Shown: positions 32,809 to 44,449, counted from the stretch's first letter. The stretch is DNA of 64,000 nt from Favolaschia claudopus (GCA_037176885.1 JAWWNJ010000184.1:344894-408893); one strand, 5' to 3'. Notes: generated from the letters alone by a model not told the origin. Numbers and translations are program-made.

Positions 32809-34372
32809 ATGACTTTCAACCCTCTTTATTGTTCTGGTGTCGACGCCCGTGGTCACCAATGTCATTGTCGTCGCCACGTCCCTTCACCAACCGATCCTAC
32901 TACCTGTACTTGCGTTCACCCGGAAGGGTATCATCCCGAGCTCAGCACACCATTGACACCCGCCGCACAACCTAATGCCACTCCTTCATCTATTGTTGCC
33001 AAGTGGATGGCTCCCGCTATGACCTCGACCCCAGCACCTGCCTCGACTCAACTAGTAGCCTCCTCATCCAAATCAAAGCCAGTCTCTTCGCAGCAGGTGG
33101 TTCCGTTGGGGGGGCCGTCGGCCTCTTCAGCTAAGGCGGTCGCTTTTGCTGAGACCAGTAGCGGTCTGAAGCGCAAGCGTGTCGTCTCGGATGATGCCAC
33201 TGGTCCTGCCCCCTCGAAAAAGGTATACCTCTCTCAACGTTGTCTTTCTATTCCAGCCTCACTCGTCTCCCTTTACAGTCAAAGACTAAGAAGAAGACCC
33301 GAGGTGAAGGCGAAATCCTGGCTTTAGGTCAAGTCGTCATTGTGCCCACTGAACCAGTAAGTTATCTAAGCTGATGTGGGTGGGCATGATTTTCTCGTTT
33401 CGCTGAAAGCATCTTGCAGATTGACGAGAAAGGTAGTCTTTATGAGCTGCCCAAGAAAACGATGATATCACTGTACGAGTCGCGGGGGCTGGCTGTTAAT
33501 GGACTTCGCAAGCCATACAGCATCGACCGCAGGCTGTCAGCTGAGGAGATGGATGGATGGCTTCGCGGAGATTTTGTCAGCTTCTTCCAGTATATGGACC
33601 GTTGGTATAAGGCCAATCCCACAGCATCACCGCCTGTATTCCACTGGAAGCTACTGATTCAGGATTCAAAAACTCTCACCGTCTCATCATCACTCAATCC
33701 AGATGGTGCTGAGGTTACACGTTATTTTGGGCAAAACAGCAAAGCCGCCACGCGCACTATCTACCTCGGTTCGTCGTTGTTATATTATATTTCGTGGACC
33801 TTTATTTACGCTTCACAATCTAGCCCCAAGCCACCCCATCTCAGCTGCCGTCTGGGATCACGCTGAAGGCTGGAAGATGGACGTCGAGCCTGAGTACATG
33901 GATTCCGAGTCGGACACGGCATCGACAGAGCCTTCGTCTGAGAGCGAAGGCTCATGGGTCAACCCAGACGGTGATGATGGTAAGTTTCTTTTGCTACAGT
34001 CTTTTAAGTTGACTTACAGCCAGCCAGTAGACATGCCGCCTGCAACTCAGATGTCGGCAAAGGCATGGGGCAAGCAGCCAGTTCGTAGCGAGCAGCCCTT
34101 GCAGCTAGTGCGACCAGGTAGACAGTTCACTAGCCCTTCTGTCTAGTCACTGGTTTTGACTGTGCTTAGCGTCTCCAGTGCTCAGCATCTCTTCGACTGA
34201 AGACACAGCTCCAGGAGCACCCTACACGCAAAACGCTTCTACTTCTGTAAGACACAGCCCGCGCCTCGATCCCTGGACCCCGTTCTCAACAATTTACAAG
34301 CACTTTGTGAGCTGGGACCCTGCTGATATTGAGGTTGATGCAGACTACTGGTCGCGCGACTACTATTCTTAA
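32809..34372 (+). CDS. Unknown six-exon gene with N-terminal Cys/His cluster, 428 codons
   Basis: Exons 32809-33222, 33279-33356, 33420-33769, 33825-33979, 34031-34117 and 34170-34372 join at GT-AG introns of 51-63 bases. They total 1287 bases, an open frame. The N-terminus has a compact cluster (YCSGVDARGHQCHC then CTCVHPEGYHPE) that could bind zinc. A Pro/Ser/Ala-rich linker with KRKR follows as a possible nuclear signal. The central domain (about residues 150-280) begins VVIVPTEP and contains LYESRGLAVNGL, WLRGDFVSFFQYMDRW and FHWKLLIQDSK. An acidic Ser-rich tail ends in WSRDYYS. The same order of Cys/His cluster, linker and alpha/beta domain recurs in the decayed gene at 50.6 kb. I recognise no catalytic motif and cannot name a function. 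Its intactness amid wrecked elements suggests recent arrival or selection. Confidence 0.75.
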
Positions 34373-34666
34373 TCATCTTCCGAATTTCATTGCTCATGTT
34401 ACTGGCTCCGCATCGTCACCTCCCTCATTGCCTTATACCCAGGACTCTCGCATCTTACATACTCTGCATCTCAGCTAGCTATTTCATCCATATACCCTCA
34501 TCAAGCCTGCACTCCTTGGACTCTACAATATCGTAGAACTCTGATTTCTTTCCACTCTCGCTCACGTATCTTACTTTAATTCTTTTCTAATCTTTTCCTC
34601 TCGCTCTTTCTCTTTACACATTTGTTATATAACCAGTTTGTTTCTTGTAACATTGAGTGCGAGTCC

Positions 34667-37600
34667 TCAAACTACAGCAGTCCGTACATTATAGCCATGA
34701 CGAATGGCGTTAACACGCTGGGCTCCATCACTATTGCGACCGGGCTTAGTGGCGTGTTTACCCTTGGATTTGGCTTTTGCCATAACACTCTGTGCAGGCA
34801 TGTCAGTCCCATGCTCACGCCGCCCATTGAACAACCTGAGAGCATTCAATATTGGATGTATTGGGCCATAAAAAAAAAGAAACACGGTACCACACAGTAT
34901 TCGTCATAGTTCTCACTACGACGCCCCAGCGCACGTAGCCAAAATTATAATCGTGTGGCCCACATCCAGTTTTCTCAAGTTGCACACACGGAGTCAATCC
35001 GCCCAGTCCGTCTTTCTTCTTGCGTCCATGTAACTTGTCGTCAAAGCTGATATCAGAGTCCGGATGTATGCAGCTGATGTAGTTGGTGCATGTGAAGCTG
35101 CAAACACCGGTGCTGCCTAGATAATTAACGTTGGTCATTTTCGTCAGTCGCGTGAGCTCAGCTCGTAACCCAGGAACGATTGTGTCGCCAACTTCAATCA
35201 AAATATCCGCATCCTGTAAGTATGTCAACACGAGAGATGTAGAAGCAGAATCACGGCGTACTGCTCCCTCACGGAAGAGAGCTATGGCATCATCTTCAGT
35301 ATCACCACGGTGAGACGCATAAGGTCCATATGTGTCGCCTTTAGCACCCCCAACTGGTTGGCGTGATCCAGCAGCAGTCATGGTGCCATAGGCCCATATC
35401 TGCATGATTGCCCGTCGACGTATAGCTCTAGTGATAACCAAACTGTGGTTGTACAGCAATTGCTCGAGCGTCTCTTCTGAGAAGGGCTTAAACCGCACTC
35501 CACCAACCTAGCTTCAATTGTTAGAGACGCAGAATAGAAGAGCATATAGAACTTGCATATTCCCAAGTGCGGTCTGCATGTATCCAGAGAAAGCGGACTA
35601 CATCTTTGCCGCAGCGTTCATAAACAGAAGGTCGGAATTTGACAAGCCGCATCTTCAGATCCTTGGATGGGTGAAAGTATCGAGGCTTTGGTTGGGGCTT
35701 GGGCTTTTCGCCTTCTTTAGGTTTGGGCTGTCACAAAATAAGCACCAGAATACAAGACGAGACATGGCTTCGGCTCACAGGAGGTTTCGGTTGAAGGCGG
35801 TCATTGAGAGGAGCACTAGTAAGAGCTCCGCCTATCAATGAACGACAATCGTGATAGTGGACCTGATAGTAGCGGATACAGCGTTCTTTCATTGGAAGGT
35901 TGGCGCAATGAGGGCAAGAGTTGGGCAGGTCATTGAGATTGGCGGGCATATGTGCAGGTGGAGTGTGAGACGTAGAAGTTCCAGGGGTGCGCTCCGGTTT
36001 CGTTTTTTGTTCAGGTTCCTGTTCCAGATGAGGTGTTCCGCTTCTTTCGTGACGCAGCAGCAGCGGCCCCAGCATCATGAGCTGTAGTCTCGTCGGAATC
36101 AGAGCCCGTATCATCAGAGTCGTCTTCAAGGCTGGGGGCTGGGGACTGGAAAGATGAACTAGGGATCGGAACTGTGGCAGGGGTAGCTAGCGGAGCTGGT
36201 CTGAACAATTCGTTTTTCACTGTGGTCATAAAGTATCTGTAGTTGGCAGTTTCCCGAATCACAGTGCGAAATCTGGGGTCCCGAGACTCGAAAGGCAACT
36301 TGTCTTTAACACTGAAATATCGATGTCGGCTGAAGATCTTTAGGTTCATCAAGCTACGATAAACACGTTCCGTGTGCCAGCCCTCTAGCCACTACAAAAG
36401 AGCATGAATTCAGAACTTGTGAAGACTAGCTTTGCAACGCACCGGATATTGGAGTTCTTTCAAGCAGGGCACCAACCATTCTTCACAGTTGGCGTGGAAC
36501 GTATCTAGGGAAAAGAAGAGGAAGACCGCCATCGGATTGAAGCCCCAAGGCTGCATCCTGGGATGGGTACCAATGAAGTCAAGCAGACGGATAGCGGCTG
36601 CGTCGTCGATGGGGTAATTGGGATCCGCTTGAGGAAGAGTCTGAGAGCGAGCAATTTAATGAAGGAAACTGAGAAGATCAGCAACTCACTCGTTCATACT
36701 CGTCTTCCTTCAAGGTTGGTTTGACCCATTTGCAGATCAGCTCCGAGTAACTTAGCTGGTTCGCCAATTGAGAAAACGGAAGCTCAAAGTTATACGAGTG
36801 TGCTTTGTTTCAATTAAATTGCCTGGTCGGGCAACCTCGCGCATTAGTTCAAACAACTGTGAGTTCTGTTACCAGGTTAGATAAGAATATAGTCAGGAAC
36901 ATAAACCGACCTTGACTTCATATAGGAATTCTTCAGATCTTTTCACTAGTTTCATGACGACTAGATCTGAACGGATCTGCTCATCATCCAGCATAGCAGA
37001 CTGCAGACCATGAGTTGTGAGTTAAGATAAAGTTTAGGTCACGTACAGAAGGATCAACGGGAAAAAAGAACTCGTTGATATGTTGAGCCCACGAGCGAGT
37101 GAGAGCTGGATAGTCCTTAACGGAAGGCGGGTTGGGTTTCTTGCGCGGTAGAACATTGGGCTTGGGGACCTTCCGGATGAAGTCTTGAGATGGATGAAGA
37201 GGTTCGGCGGTGTCTTCAGGTTCTTCATCAGAGACCTCTTCGTCTGAAGCTTCATCGGGAGATTCGGGATCATCGTCTGGCTGAAAATCAGTGTCCATGG
37301 GGTCGTTATCGTAATCTTCATCCTCATCTTCGGATTCGAGCTCATCCTCAACATCACTGGTATTATCCCGACCCTCCAGGTCCTGTTCCCAGCAGAAGTC
37401 AGCCGGAATCGGACGGTCATCCTAGTTGTGAATGAGTAATATTTCAGTCAAGGAGATAAGAACAGAGGAGCATACCAATCGAGAACAGTATTGCTTGATA
37501 TAACTAATCTGAGCTGTTTCTATAGCCTTATGAGCAAGTTGATCGCCTTCAGTACGTTGTCGTCGATTGCCATCATGTTGAAAGCGGATATAAAGAACAT

Positions 37601-37990
37601 TCAAAAAGAGCTTCCGGCAGTCTTCGAGTGCTTGAGCGGGAAGGTGAGTCACAACGGCGTAACCAATTGTGAAAATTAGCCAATCGTCCAGGAGTTCGGT
37701 CTAAACCACTAATGTGGGCACATGGAAATCAGAACGGTGTGAGGCCACGTACATTTTCAGGTGTATTCAAGACCAGTGAAAGCTCCCGGAGAAGGAAGTC
37801 TTCACTAGATGAAGAACGAGTGTGCGGGGCCTTAGAGCAATTCAGAAAGACGCTGGCAAATGGTTCGGTCGAGAATATAGTGGCGTCTTCTTCCCAGGGA
37901 CGCAATCTGGGTGTCCAAGCTTGAAAGGGAACTTGAGGCATAGATGTAGTGTATGCGTGGCTGAAGAGATGGGGCAGCGAAGATGGTGGG
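34667..37990 (-). pseudogene. Multi-exon gene ending in a probable TET/JBP-like 2OG-Fe(II) dioxygenase domain
   Basis: The last three exons are well supported: 35557-35727 (57 codons), 34891-35507 and 34667-34835. The first junction uses a GC-AG intron (GCAAGT donor). The second restores TNTVWLFNGRREHGT. The domain contains GGAKGDTYGPYASHRGDT, CIHPDSDIS (His-x-Asp iron ligands) and REHGT (distal His). The final GYNVRTAVV could supply the Arg that holds 2-oxoglutarate. This order is that of TET/JBP enzymes, which oxidise 5-methylcytosine and are expanded in mushrooms alongside transposons. Further upstream exons (to about 37.99 kb) encode RMQPWGFNPMAVFLFF, an acidic stretch, a CxxC-type cluster near 35.9 kb and SWAQHINEFFFP. 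One probable single-base shift near 36.01 kb breaks their continuity. The N-terminal part is of unknown family and the start codon is uncertain. The enzyme assignment is from motif memory. Confidence 0.52.
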
Positions 37991-38010
37991 AGGAGACTGA
38001 AAGCACACAA

Positions 38011-38949
38011 GATTGAAACAGATTAAAGGACATGGCATTGGCATGACATGTGAGAGTACATGAATCTGTCCAGTCGACAAGGAAGACTGGAAGTGTAAGG
38101 ACCATATCATCTGACCGTCACGGACCCAATGGCACAACGTCTATAATCAACCAAAACAGCAAGCACGATAGCCAGGACAAAGGGAAAGACGGATTTGGTC
38201 ATGGAGTTGGTGAAGTCCGGCAACCCAGTGAACCGAGACGCAAAAGTATCCACAAGGCGATGGTGTGGAAAAGGCACAGAAAGAAGAAGCAAAAGAATCA
38301 CATCCTTGCGAATGTGAACTAGCCAGCTCAGTTTCCTAGAGCCATCCAACAAAGGTGCCAAAGAGCAGAGCCAAGGAAAAGCCCAGGAAAGCTTAGAGGA
38401 GAATCGGTGTGAAGGAAGATAAAGGAACACGAAAGGAAAAATCGGTCATTTCGAGGGCTTTCCAGATGCCGAAAACGCGTTTTCCCGGATCATCGAGGGC
38501 GTGTATAAGATAGTGTTGTTTCGGAAACTTGAAGTTCTTGTCGTAGTCCTCGGAACGCGCTTGAGATAGAACTAGTCAGCAACTCGAGCTTAAAGAGAAA
38601 ATAGTGGCTGTACCTTGCACCATTTTTCGCAGTCTTCTATGCATTGTTGAACAACAAGCTGTCGACTCGTCGTCATCACGCGTAAGCCAAGCAACATTCG
38701 ACACTGCAACAGAGCTCGGATGCACGGCATCAGCGTCGATTTCGGGGGGAGAATCTCGCAGAGAATATAAACAATACACTAAGAAGAAAGGGTTTCTCAG
38801 CATCTTCTTGAATTTCGTAGACAAACAATTGCCCAAACAAAACTCTGACCTTGAGAATATCGAGATGAGTCTGGCCGTCGGTGAAATCTTTCGTAGCCAA
38901 GTCGTTGGTATGTTTGAGATTTCGCCAGCGAGAGAATTTTGCCATTCTA
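38011..38949. other. No gene seen
   Basis: Several overlapping open frames of 60-200 codons exist on both strands, but none shows a motif or clear splice continuity. It lies between the putative start of the minus-strand dioxygenase gene and a LINE 3' end. Confidence 0.35.
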
Positions 38950-39345
38950 TAATGAGAGTTAATCGAGTATCTACGCAGATTACGGGAACATACCGTTTGG
39001 TGACTTCGGCAAGCAGACCGAGTTTCTCGAGGAGTACTACAGCCGCTTTGTGCCATCCGAGAACGTTGACTGCCCCTGTGGAGAACCCTTCCAGTCGCGC
39101 GAACATCTGCTTCGCGAGTGTCCTCGCTATGAGGACCAACGGTACATCCTCAAAAAAGTCTCAAGGGACATATCCCTGCCCGAAATACTGGGCACTAAAG
39201 ACGGAATTTCGGCACTAGCTGAATTCTTGGAGGTGTCCGGAGCTTTTACAAAACGGTTCTACCCCGTATGCCGCAAGAACTCCCAATTTACGAAGACGAA
39301 CCGGAACCTCCAGACGATTGGTCTGATGTAGAAGACATGGGCTGA
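38950..39345 (+). pseudogene. LINE 3' end with CCHC zinc knuckle, 5'-truncated
   Basis: The plus strand encodes the C-terminus of a LINE ORF2 protein: YYSRFVPSENVDCPCGEP, SREHLLRECPRYEDQR, then VSRDISLPEILGT and ISALAEFLEVSGAF. The Cys/His spacing (C-x-C...H-x4-C) is the zinc knuckle that follows RT in many fungal LINEs. The frame shifts near 39257, and a stop follows PPDDWSDVEDMG at about 39343. Only the 3' end is present, as expected for incomplete reverse transcription on integration. It probably belongs to a relative of the 15-19 kb LINE. Confidence 0.75.
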
Positions 39346-39738
39346 GCGCGAGGGCCGCGCGCAACACAGCCCTGTCCGACAGCGGCATCGAAACACCCTC
39401 CCGACACCATTTTGGCACACCCGTCCCACCCTATACCCTTCCTTTTCATGTACATTTCCTTTCACGCGTGCGCTATGGTCTTATGGTTTATGTTTCCGCT
39501 AATTCCCCCGAAACCCCTAACTTACAGTACTTAACTCCCACCTTAGCGAGCTCGTGCTGAGGGAGGGAGGAAAACAGGTGGTATATTTATGATTGCGGTG
39601 AGGGGGTGATGTGACCCTCGCAGCAAGCGCTCCCGGGCCGGAACCCAGGAAGACAAGGCAGCCCGAGGGAGGAGGGGTTGCCGGGACAGCGAGGAGGGTG
39701 AGCTGAGGCCAAGAGAGCAAGAAAATGGGTGCGGCTAG

Positions 39739-40583
39739 AGAGCATCGTCGCCGCGCCAAACCAATCCGGGGGCAACAACCATGGAGGTTGGTTGAATAAG
39801 TGGGGGGTCAGAGAGAAGGCGTTTGCTCAACGCCACAATGACAGGTGGCGTGTCAATGTATAGTTTGAAGCAGTCAGAAGTCTAACGGCCCAGGCGCTGA
39901 ATGTCAAGGTCGGAGAGACCGATGAGTCGAGCCCAAGTGGCAGCGCCACGGCGGAAGCTATGGCCCGAATATCCTGACGATGAAATCCCGACATGAGTGA
40001 GACGTCCTGGGTCGTCGGGCTTGCCCGGCTTATTAAGGAGGGTGTAGGCACAGGTGGGCAAGACAGTTTTTGCGATAGTGATGCGCACCCCAGCGCGGAA
40101 GGGGTCGGTTTTGGAGGCCGGGAGGTCAACGGTGAGATACTCGTCGTTCTGAATGATGATGTCACGGCGCTTGAGGTTGAAAGCAGCATCGAAAGAGTCG
40201 TAGGTGATCTCGCCGCAGCGAAGAAAACCTGCGAAGGCCAGGGCGTAGGCAACTCGGAGAGTCTCGGCTAGCTCAGAAACACCCCGCGGAAGGTTGGAGA
40301 GGGAGGCGATAATCTGGGCGAGGACGGGCTGCGTAATAGGAAGTCGCTCCTTACGTTCTGCATCCTCGTACACCCGACGTATGCCACGAATCACACGCTC
40401 CAGAACGCGTGATTCAAAGGGGCGGGATTCGTATCCGAGGTCAGTGTGGAAGGACTTGAGGGCACCAATGTAGCGCTTGATTGTTTTCGCGCTGCAGCCC
40501 GGGGGGAGGGATGCCGCCCATTCGAGAAGGTGTGCTTCTGAGGCTGGGTAGGCTGGGTATGGAAAGGCACCGTCAGCACCCAC
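39739..40583 (-). pseudogene. Tyrosine recombinase of a DIRS-like retroelement, stop just before the catalytic Tyr
   Basis: The domain starts with a SAM-like N-terminal part (KTIKRYIGALKSFHTDLG) and continues into a phage-integrase-type catalytic fold. FAGFLRCGEIT has the first Arg, and SGHSFRRGAATWA is the HxxR box. The frame then stops at TAG (39882-39884) directly after DIQRLGR. The next codons in the same frame read TSDCFKLYID, where the Tyr is in the expected catalytic position. A single change from TGG (Trp) to TAG would explain the stop. The same frame then runs to a stop at about 39739. DIRS-like elements use this recombinase instead of a DDE integrase to insert their circular DNA. 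Confidence 0.82.
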
Positions 40584-40671
40584 GCAGGAGATGGAAAGCC
40601 GAAAGATAGCGCAAGAAGGAAGATCTCCCTCAAAAGCACCTGTGCTGGCACCTCCCGAATAGGGCCTCCAT

Positions 40672-41835
40672 TCAAACCAGCCACGCCGCCGGTGTTGTCA
40701 ACCCGAAGTAAGACCCGGGACCCGGCCCAGGCTGGAGATGCCCAAATACGAAGAGCGTGGAGCACGGCCTACAGCTCCTTTGAAAAGGATAGACTTTCCC
40801 CGGTGCCGCCTGGGTACTCGCATCGCAAAAAAAATCGATAGGTGTCTCCCTGGGCCCAAGATGACCGCCAATTCCTTTCGAGGAAGACCCACTGGCGTCA
40901 GTAAAGATGACCACGCCCGGGCGGTGAGGATGTAGGGACTGGATACTGTTCCAAGTCTGAAGAAGACGAGCCCACTATTCCAAATCACGGCGTGCACCTC
41001 TCGGGATGCGACGCCGGCCAAAGGATGGGAAATGGAACAGCGCATCGTACACACGACGGATGAAAGCGCGCCCCGCAGGCAGGACCTTGGTTGCAAAATT
41101 GCGCGGAAAATTACACGGTTGCGCTCTGCAAGGTCATACTCGCCTGCTGCGCGAGCCCCAAAGAAGTCGTCGAGGAAGTGGTCAAGGGGTGCGCCCATAC
41201 GCTCCGAGATCCAGTGCAGGGCCTCCGCAAACAAGTTGAAAGTGAAGGGTGATGAGCGGGATCTAAATGGTAGGCGAACGTCAATGTAACCAACACCGTC
41301 GAAGTAGAAGCCATACAGCAGAGAGTCGTCTGGACATACTACGATGTGGTGAAATGCACGCCGCAGGTCAATCTTCCAGAGGAGAGCGCCAGGACCAAGT
41401 CGGTGGAGGCGGTCAAAGAAGGTGTTTCAGAGGAGATGCTATCGTTGATAGACGAGCCCCGAGGATAAGAGAGGTGGTGGACAGTGCACCACCCGCCATC
41501 TGCTTTGGGGACAGTGCCCACAGGTGAGTAAACGACCCGGCGCTGCTCATGAATGGGGAGGGAGTCGACACGGCGAAGCTCACCCAGGGAAAAGTTTGCC
41601 AGAATATCTGCAGCGGTTACAGCGTGCTCGGACGGTGTGGCAGGCAGATTCCGTGAGAAGGCACGGCCCACTCGGGGGCCGGTGTATCCAATTGACGCAC
41701 CATAGGTACAGATATTATGTAGGTGTTGTACGAAGGAGGGATCAGGATAGTCCTGAAGTAAGAAGGATAGCATAGCGGGATTATGGGAGCTAGTAACACG
41801 CGGACCGGAGGTAGGGGCAACTGGGAATGTGATGT
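40672..41835 (-). pseudogene. Reverse transcriptase and RNase H of the DIRS-like element
   Basis: Reading down the minus strand: GPRVTSSHNPAM, GTVPKADGGWCTVHHLSYP, a broken stretch that includes the first Asp region (EDLRRAFHHIV-like, in another frame), then ALHWISERMGAPLDHFLDDFFGAR. There LDD takes the place of the usual YxDD. RNase H follows with VIFTDASGSSSKGIGGHLG. The pieces fall in at least three frames, so several small indels separate them. The order gag, RT, RNase H, tyrosine recombinase is that of DIRS/Ngaro-type elements. The copy cannot make a full protein. Confidence 0.8.
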
Positions 41836-42600
41836 GGCGGCGAGAGCATTTGTCGCCCATGCGACAACCGGCGGGATCCTAAAACTTGTAGCAAGTCTCA
41901 TCAACCTTCGGACGCGATGCGAGGGCGCTGGGCTCGGAAAGGCGCTCAGCGAGGTCACGTTTGCGCTTGGAAGAGAAGGGCGGGGGCAGTGGGTAGCGAA
42001 CCAACCTGGTAGAGACGAGGCCCTGATCGGGCGTCACCCAGCGCGTGGGGAGAAAATTCTCCGCCATGCGCACACGAATATGGTAACGCAAGACTGCGGA
42101 CCACTCGTACTGTGTGGTGAAATCCATGAGCTGGCTGGTGTGGTGGTGGTGTCAATGAGGGAGCGGATGCCGGTGTAAGTCGACCAGGCATCCAGGAGCG
42201 GGGGCAAGGAGGGGAATGCCTTGACCCATGCGCGGGGAAGACCCGCATCGAGGGCTTCCTCTGGTTGTTCCGGGGCGGCAACACCAGAAGTCGGGTGGAA
42301 GAGGATGGGCACCGGGGCAGCGGCGGCAGCGGCGGCGATGGAGGAGAGCTTGGGGAGGTCGTCGGCTTCGAAGGTGCCATTCACAATGGCGTCGATGTGC
42401 GCCAGCTTGACGCGGCGGTACCACATCGTGGGGGACCGAAAGGAGGCGGAAGCGAAATTGTCAAGCTCACCGGCGGCATTGGTAGTGGGGACCGTAACAT
42501 TTCCGCTGCTGTTCGCTGCGTTCGACGAGGATGACGCGGCGGAGCCGCCCGAAGGGTTGGCGGAGCTGTCTGCAATGGCCCGGGTAAATCCACGGAGTCA
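41836..42600 (-). pseudogene. Gag-like protein with CCCH finger of the DIRS-like element
   Basis: The minus strand encodes a Ser/Ala-rich start (SANPSGGSAASSSS), MWYRRVKLAHIDAIVNGTFE, LPRAWVKAFPSLPPLLDAW and the shared block AENFLPTRWVTPDQGL. It ends with CYKFQDPAGCRMGDKCSRRH, a C-x8-C-x5-C-x3-H finger. A frameshift occurs near 42.1 kb, so the parts lie in two frames. CCCH fingers bind RNA, so this probably packages the element transcript. The same protein end is seen in the other copy at 2.2-2.65 kb. Confidence 0.65.
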
Positions 42601-42636
42601 GATCAATACGGGCAGCTGGGGGCCAGACTGTACTTA

Positions 42637-43269
42637 CTGTAGCACTTTGTACTTATGACCCTCGAGCGTGACTGGAAACGCTACGCATGGAAACCAGAAA
42701 CGGCCTCAGCGTTATGCGTGACATCATAGAATTTTGGAAACGGGCGGGCAAGCACCGATAAAATCTATTTCCAAACGTTGAACGGATTCTGGGCAATTCT
42801 TAGCTCTCGTTTATGCTTTCTTTGTATCCATAGCCCTTTGTGATCGCATTTCTCCTGTTACGGGCTCCGTAATATACCTTTTTTTTTTTTTTTTTTTTTC
42901 ACGAACACTGCGCCACGCGCACGCTCAGACACCTAAACCAGCGACAGGTCCACCACAAGCCCTCTTCGAGCGACTAGTTAAACTACCTCGGCCAGCTTCT
43001 GGTACACCTTCCCAGCACCTTGCCCGTGGTCTCCGATGCACCGTACCGGTTCTATCTTGACGAAGATTGTAGAGACTGATTGAGTGCAGTGAGGAGGAGG
43101 AGGGTTATAGCAGTAGATTCAGCTAGATTTTACGGCCACAAACATGATAATTTGACATCTTTGTATGTCACGCAGTCCTCAGGAAAACCACCCGACCGTT
43201 ATGCGTTACCGTTGAAACGAAACAGGGCGGGCGTTACGCGTTACGTTTCACCCATACAAAGTGCTACAG
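42637..43269. mobile_element. TA-type element, 633 bp, with internal poly-T tract
   Basis: The ends read CTGTAGCACTTTGTA in inverted orientation (about 15 bp) and are flanked by TA at 42635-42636 and 43270-43271. Subterminal parts also pair imperfectly (GGAAACGCTACGC against GCGTTACGTTTC). A run of about 22 T lies at 42879-42900. No coding potential. It separates the 5' side of the DIRS-like element from the repeat at 43272. Confidence 0.65.
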
Positions 43270-43271
43270 TA

Positions 43272-43326
43272 CTCAAATCAAGAATTTCTCACACATCGGC
43301 AATCGCCGCCTTCGTGCTGGCAGTGT
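43272..43326. repeat. Short dispersed repeat cut by a MITE
   Basis: Matches the reverse complement of about 30520-30575 (AATCAAGAATTTC then CACACATCGGCAATCGCCGC). At 43326 the match stops after GGCAGTGT, and the MITE end AGGCCCCC begins. The other copy continues with GCTGGCGG. Confidence 0.7.
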
Positions 43327-43440
43327 AGGCCCCCGGTCACTACCATATAGGTCCGTAGGGTAAAATTTCCGGATTTTCGACTGATTTACTCTATTTTTTT
43401 TGGCATTGATGGCGCCCTAGAGGAGTCAAACAAGATGATT
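43327..43440. mobile_element. One-ended copy of MITE family 1
   Basis: Begins AGGCCCCCGGTCACTACC, identical to the end of the 6067-6518 element. It contains GATTTACTCTAT at about 43382 and then diverges. No opposite end is found downstream, so the right part is deleted or too diverged. The 3' extent given is a guess. Confidence 0.7.
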
Positions 43441-44449
43441 GTTTGCTGGAAAGTGCGGGAAACGCTTAGTTTAGAGCAGCTGCGTCGGCCCAGCTATCCC
43501 TCTTGTGCCCCTCCGTGTGCTCCTGCACCTGCATTCCAGCAGCTCTTGTTCCGATCGAGCTCTACCGGCTTCCAGCCGCCTCGGTTTATATTCTGACAAA
43601 TGAGACTTGTAAGGCCTTACAAGGCATGTTCGGCGGGGTTAAGCAAAAGTATTAACACAATGCTGGGCCTTTTGCAGATAACAAGTGCCGTCTACTGAGT
43701 TGAGTTTGTAACGACTTGGTGAGTATTTATTACTATTAGACTATGAACTACAAGTTGTATTGTAATACATACTGACTTTAACAACAATTAATTAATGGTT
43801 GCCACCAGGAGTCGAACACTCGACCTTCGCAGAAGATTCAGCCGCTGTGACCTGTGACCCCAAAGATTCAAATTTTCAATCATTGAACTTGCCTTTTTAG
43901 GCAATTTTCAGTGATTTCCGGGGGCCATTTTGATGGGAAAACGGCCCAAAACAGCCTTGTGACATGGGACACCTTTTGCAAACTTTCAATTCAGGTCCGG
44001 CTGCGACCTGTGACCAGAAAAAACGGTCGAAATGGTACAGTACATTATACTGTTATACTAAGAAAGCTTCATGTCAAGCCGTAATTTTGGTCAAGAGTTG
44101 AGATTTAGAAGGAACATGGGGTGGGTTTATAGGTAAAATTTTCATTTCAGAGAAAACGGAGTAACCCTGTTCCCTAACCTAGGGTTGGAAAAGCGCGAAA
44201 TTTCTGCGAAGATTTTCAAAATTGTGAGTAACAAACTTGTGAATTTTGCGGTGAAAGTTGGTAAAGAAGCACTAGACCGCGCGGTGACTTGGACCGTCTT
44301 AAAGATGTCAACGTTTCAACAACTACCTACGATGGCACATGTTGACGCGTTGACGAGCGAGACCAAAAGCTTGAGAACGATGAGACAACGGCTATTAGAG
44401 CGTTTGTGTTGGGAAAATGGCTGAAGCAGGACCTTCTCATGTCATGTGA
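43441..44449. other. Gene-free stretch with two dispersed repeats
   Basis: Holds the second copy of the repeat also seen at 19150-19245 (here about 43940-44035) and a diverged copy of the 30.8/45.5-kb repeat unit (about 44085-44250). No gene, tRNA or clear inverted termini. Confidence 0.45.

Noticed and set aside
38576..39218. Long overlapping frames on both strands
   Set aside because: Only the 3' part (38950 onward, plus strand) shows LINE motifs; the others are motif-free shadows of each other.
42879..42900. T-run as poly-A tail of a minus-strand LINE
   Set aside because: It lies inside a TA-flanked element and no LINE coding sequence adjoins it.
43805..43860. tRNA-like T-arm on the minus strand (GGTCGAGTGTTCGACTCC)
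   Set aside because: No matching acceptor 5' half or anticodon arm lies at tRNA distance, and it is 600 bases from the A-box fragment at 44450.
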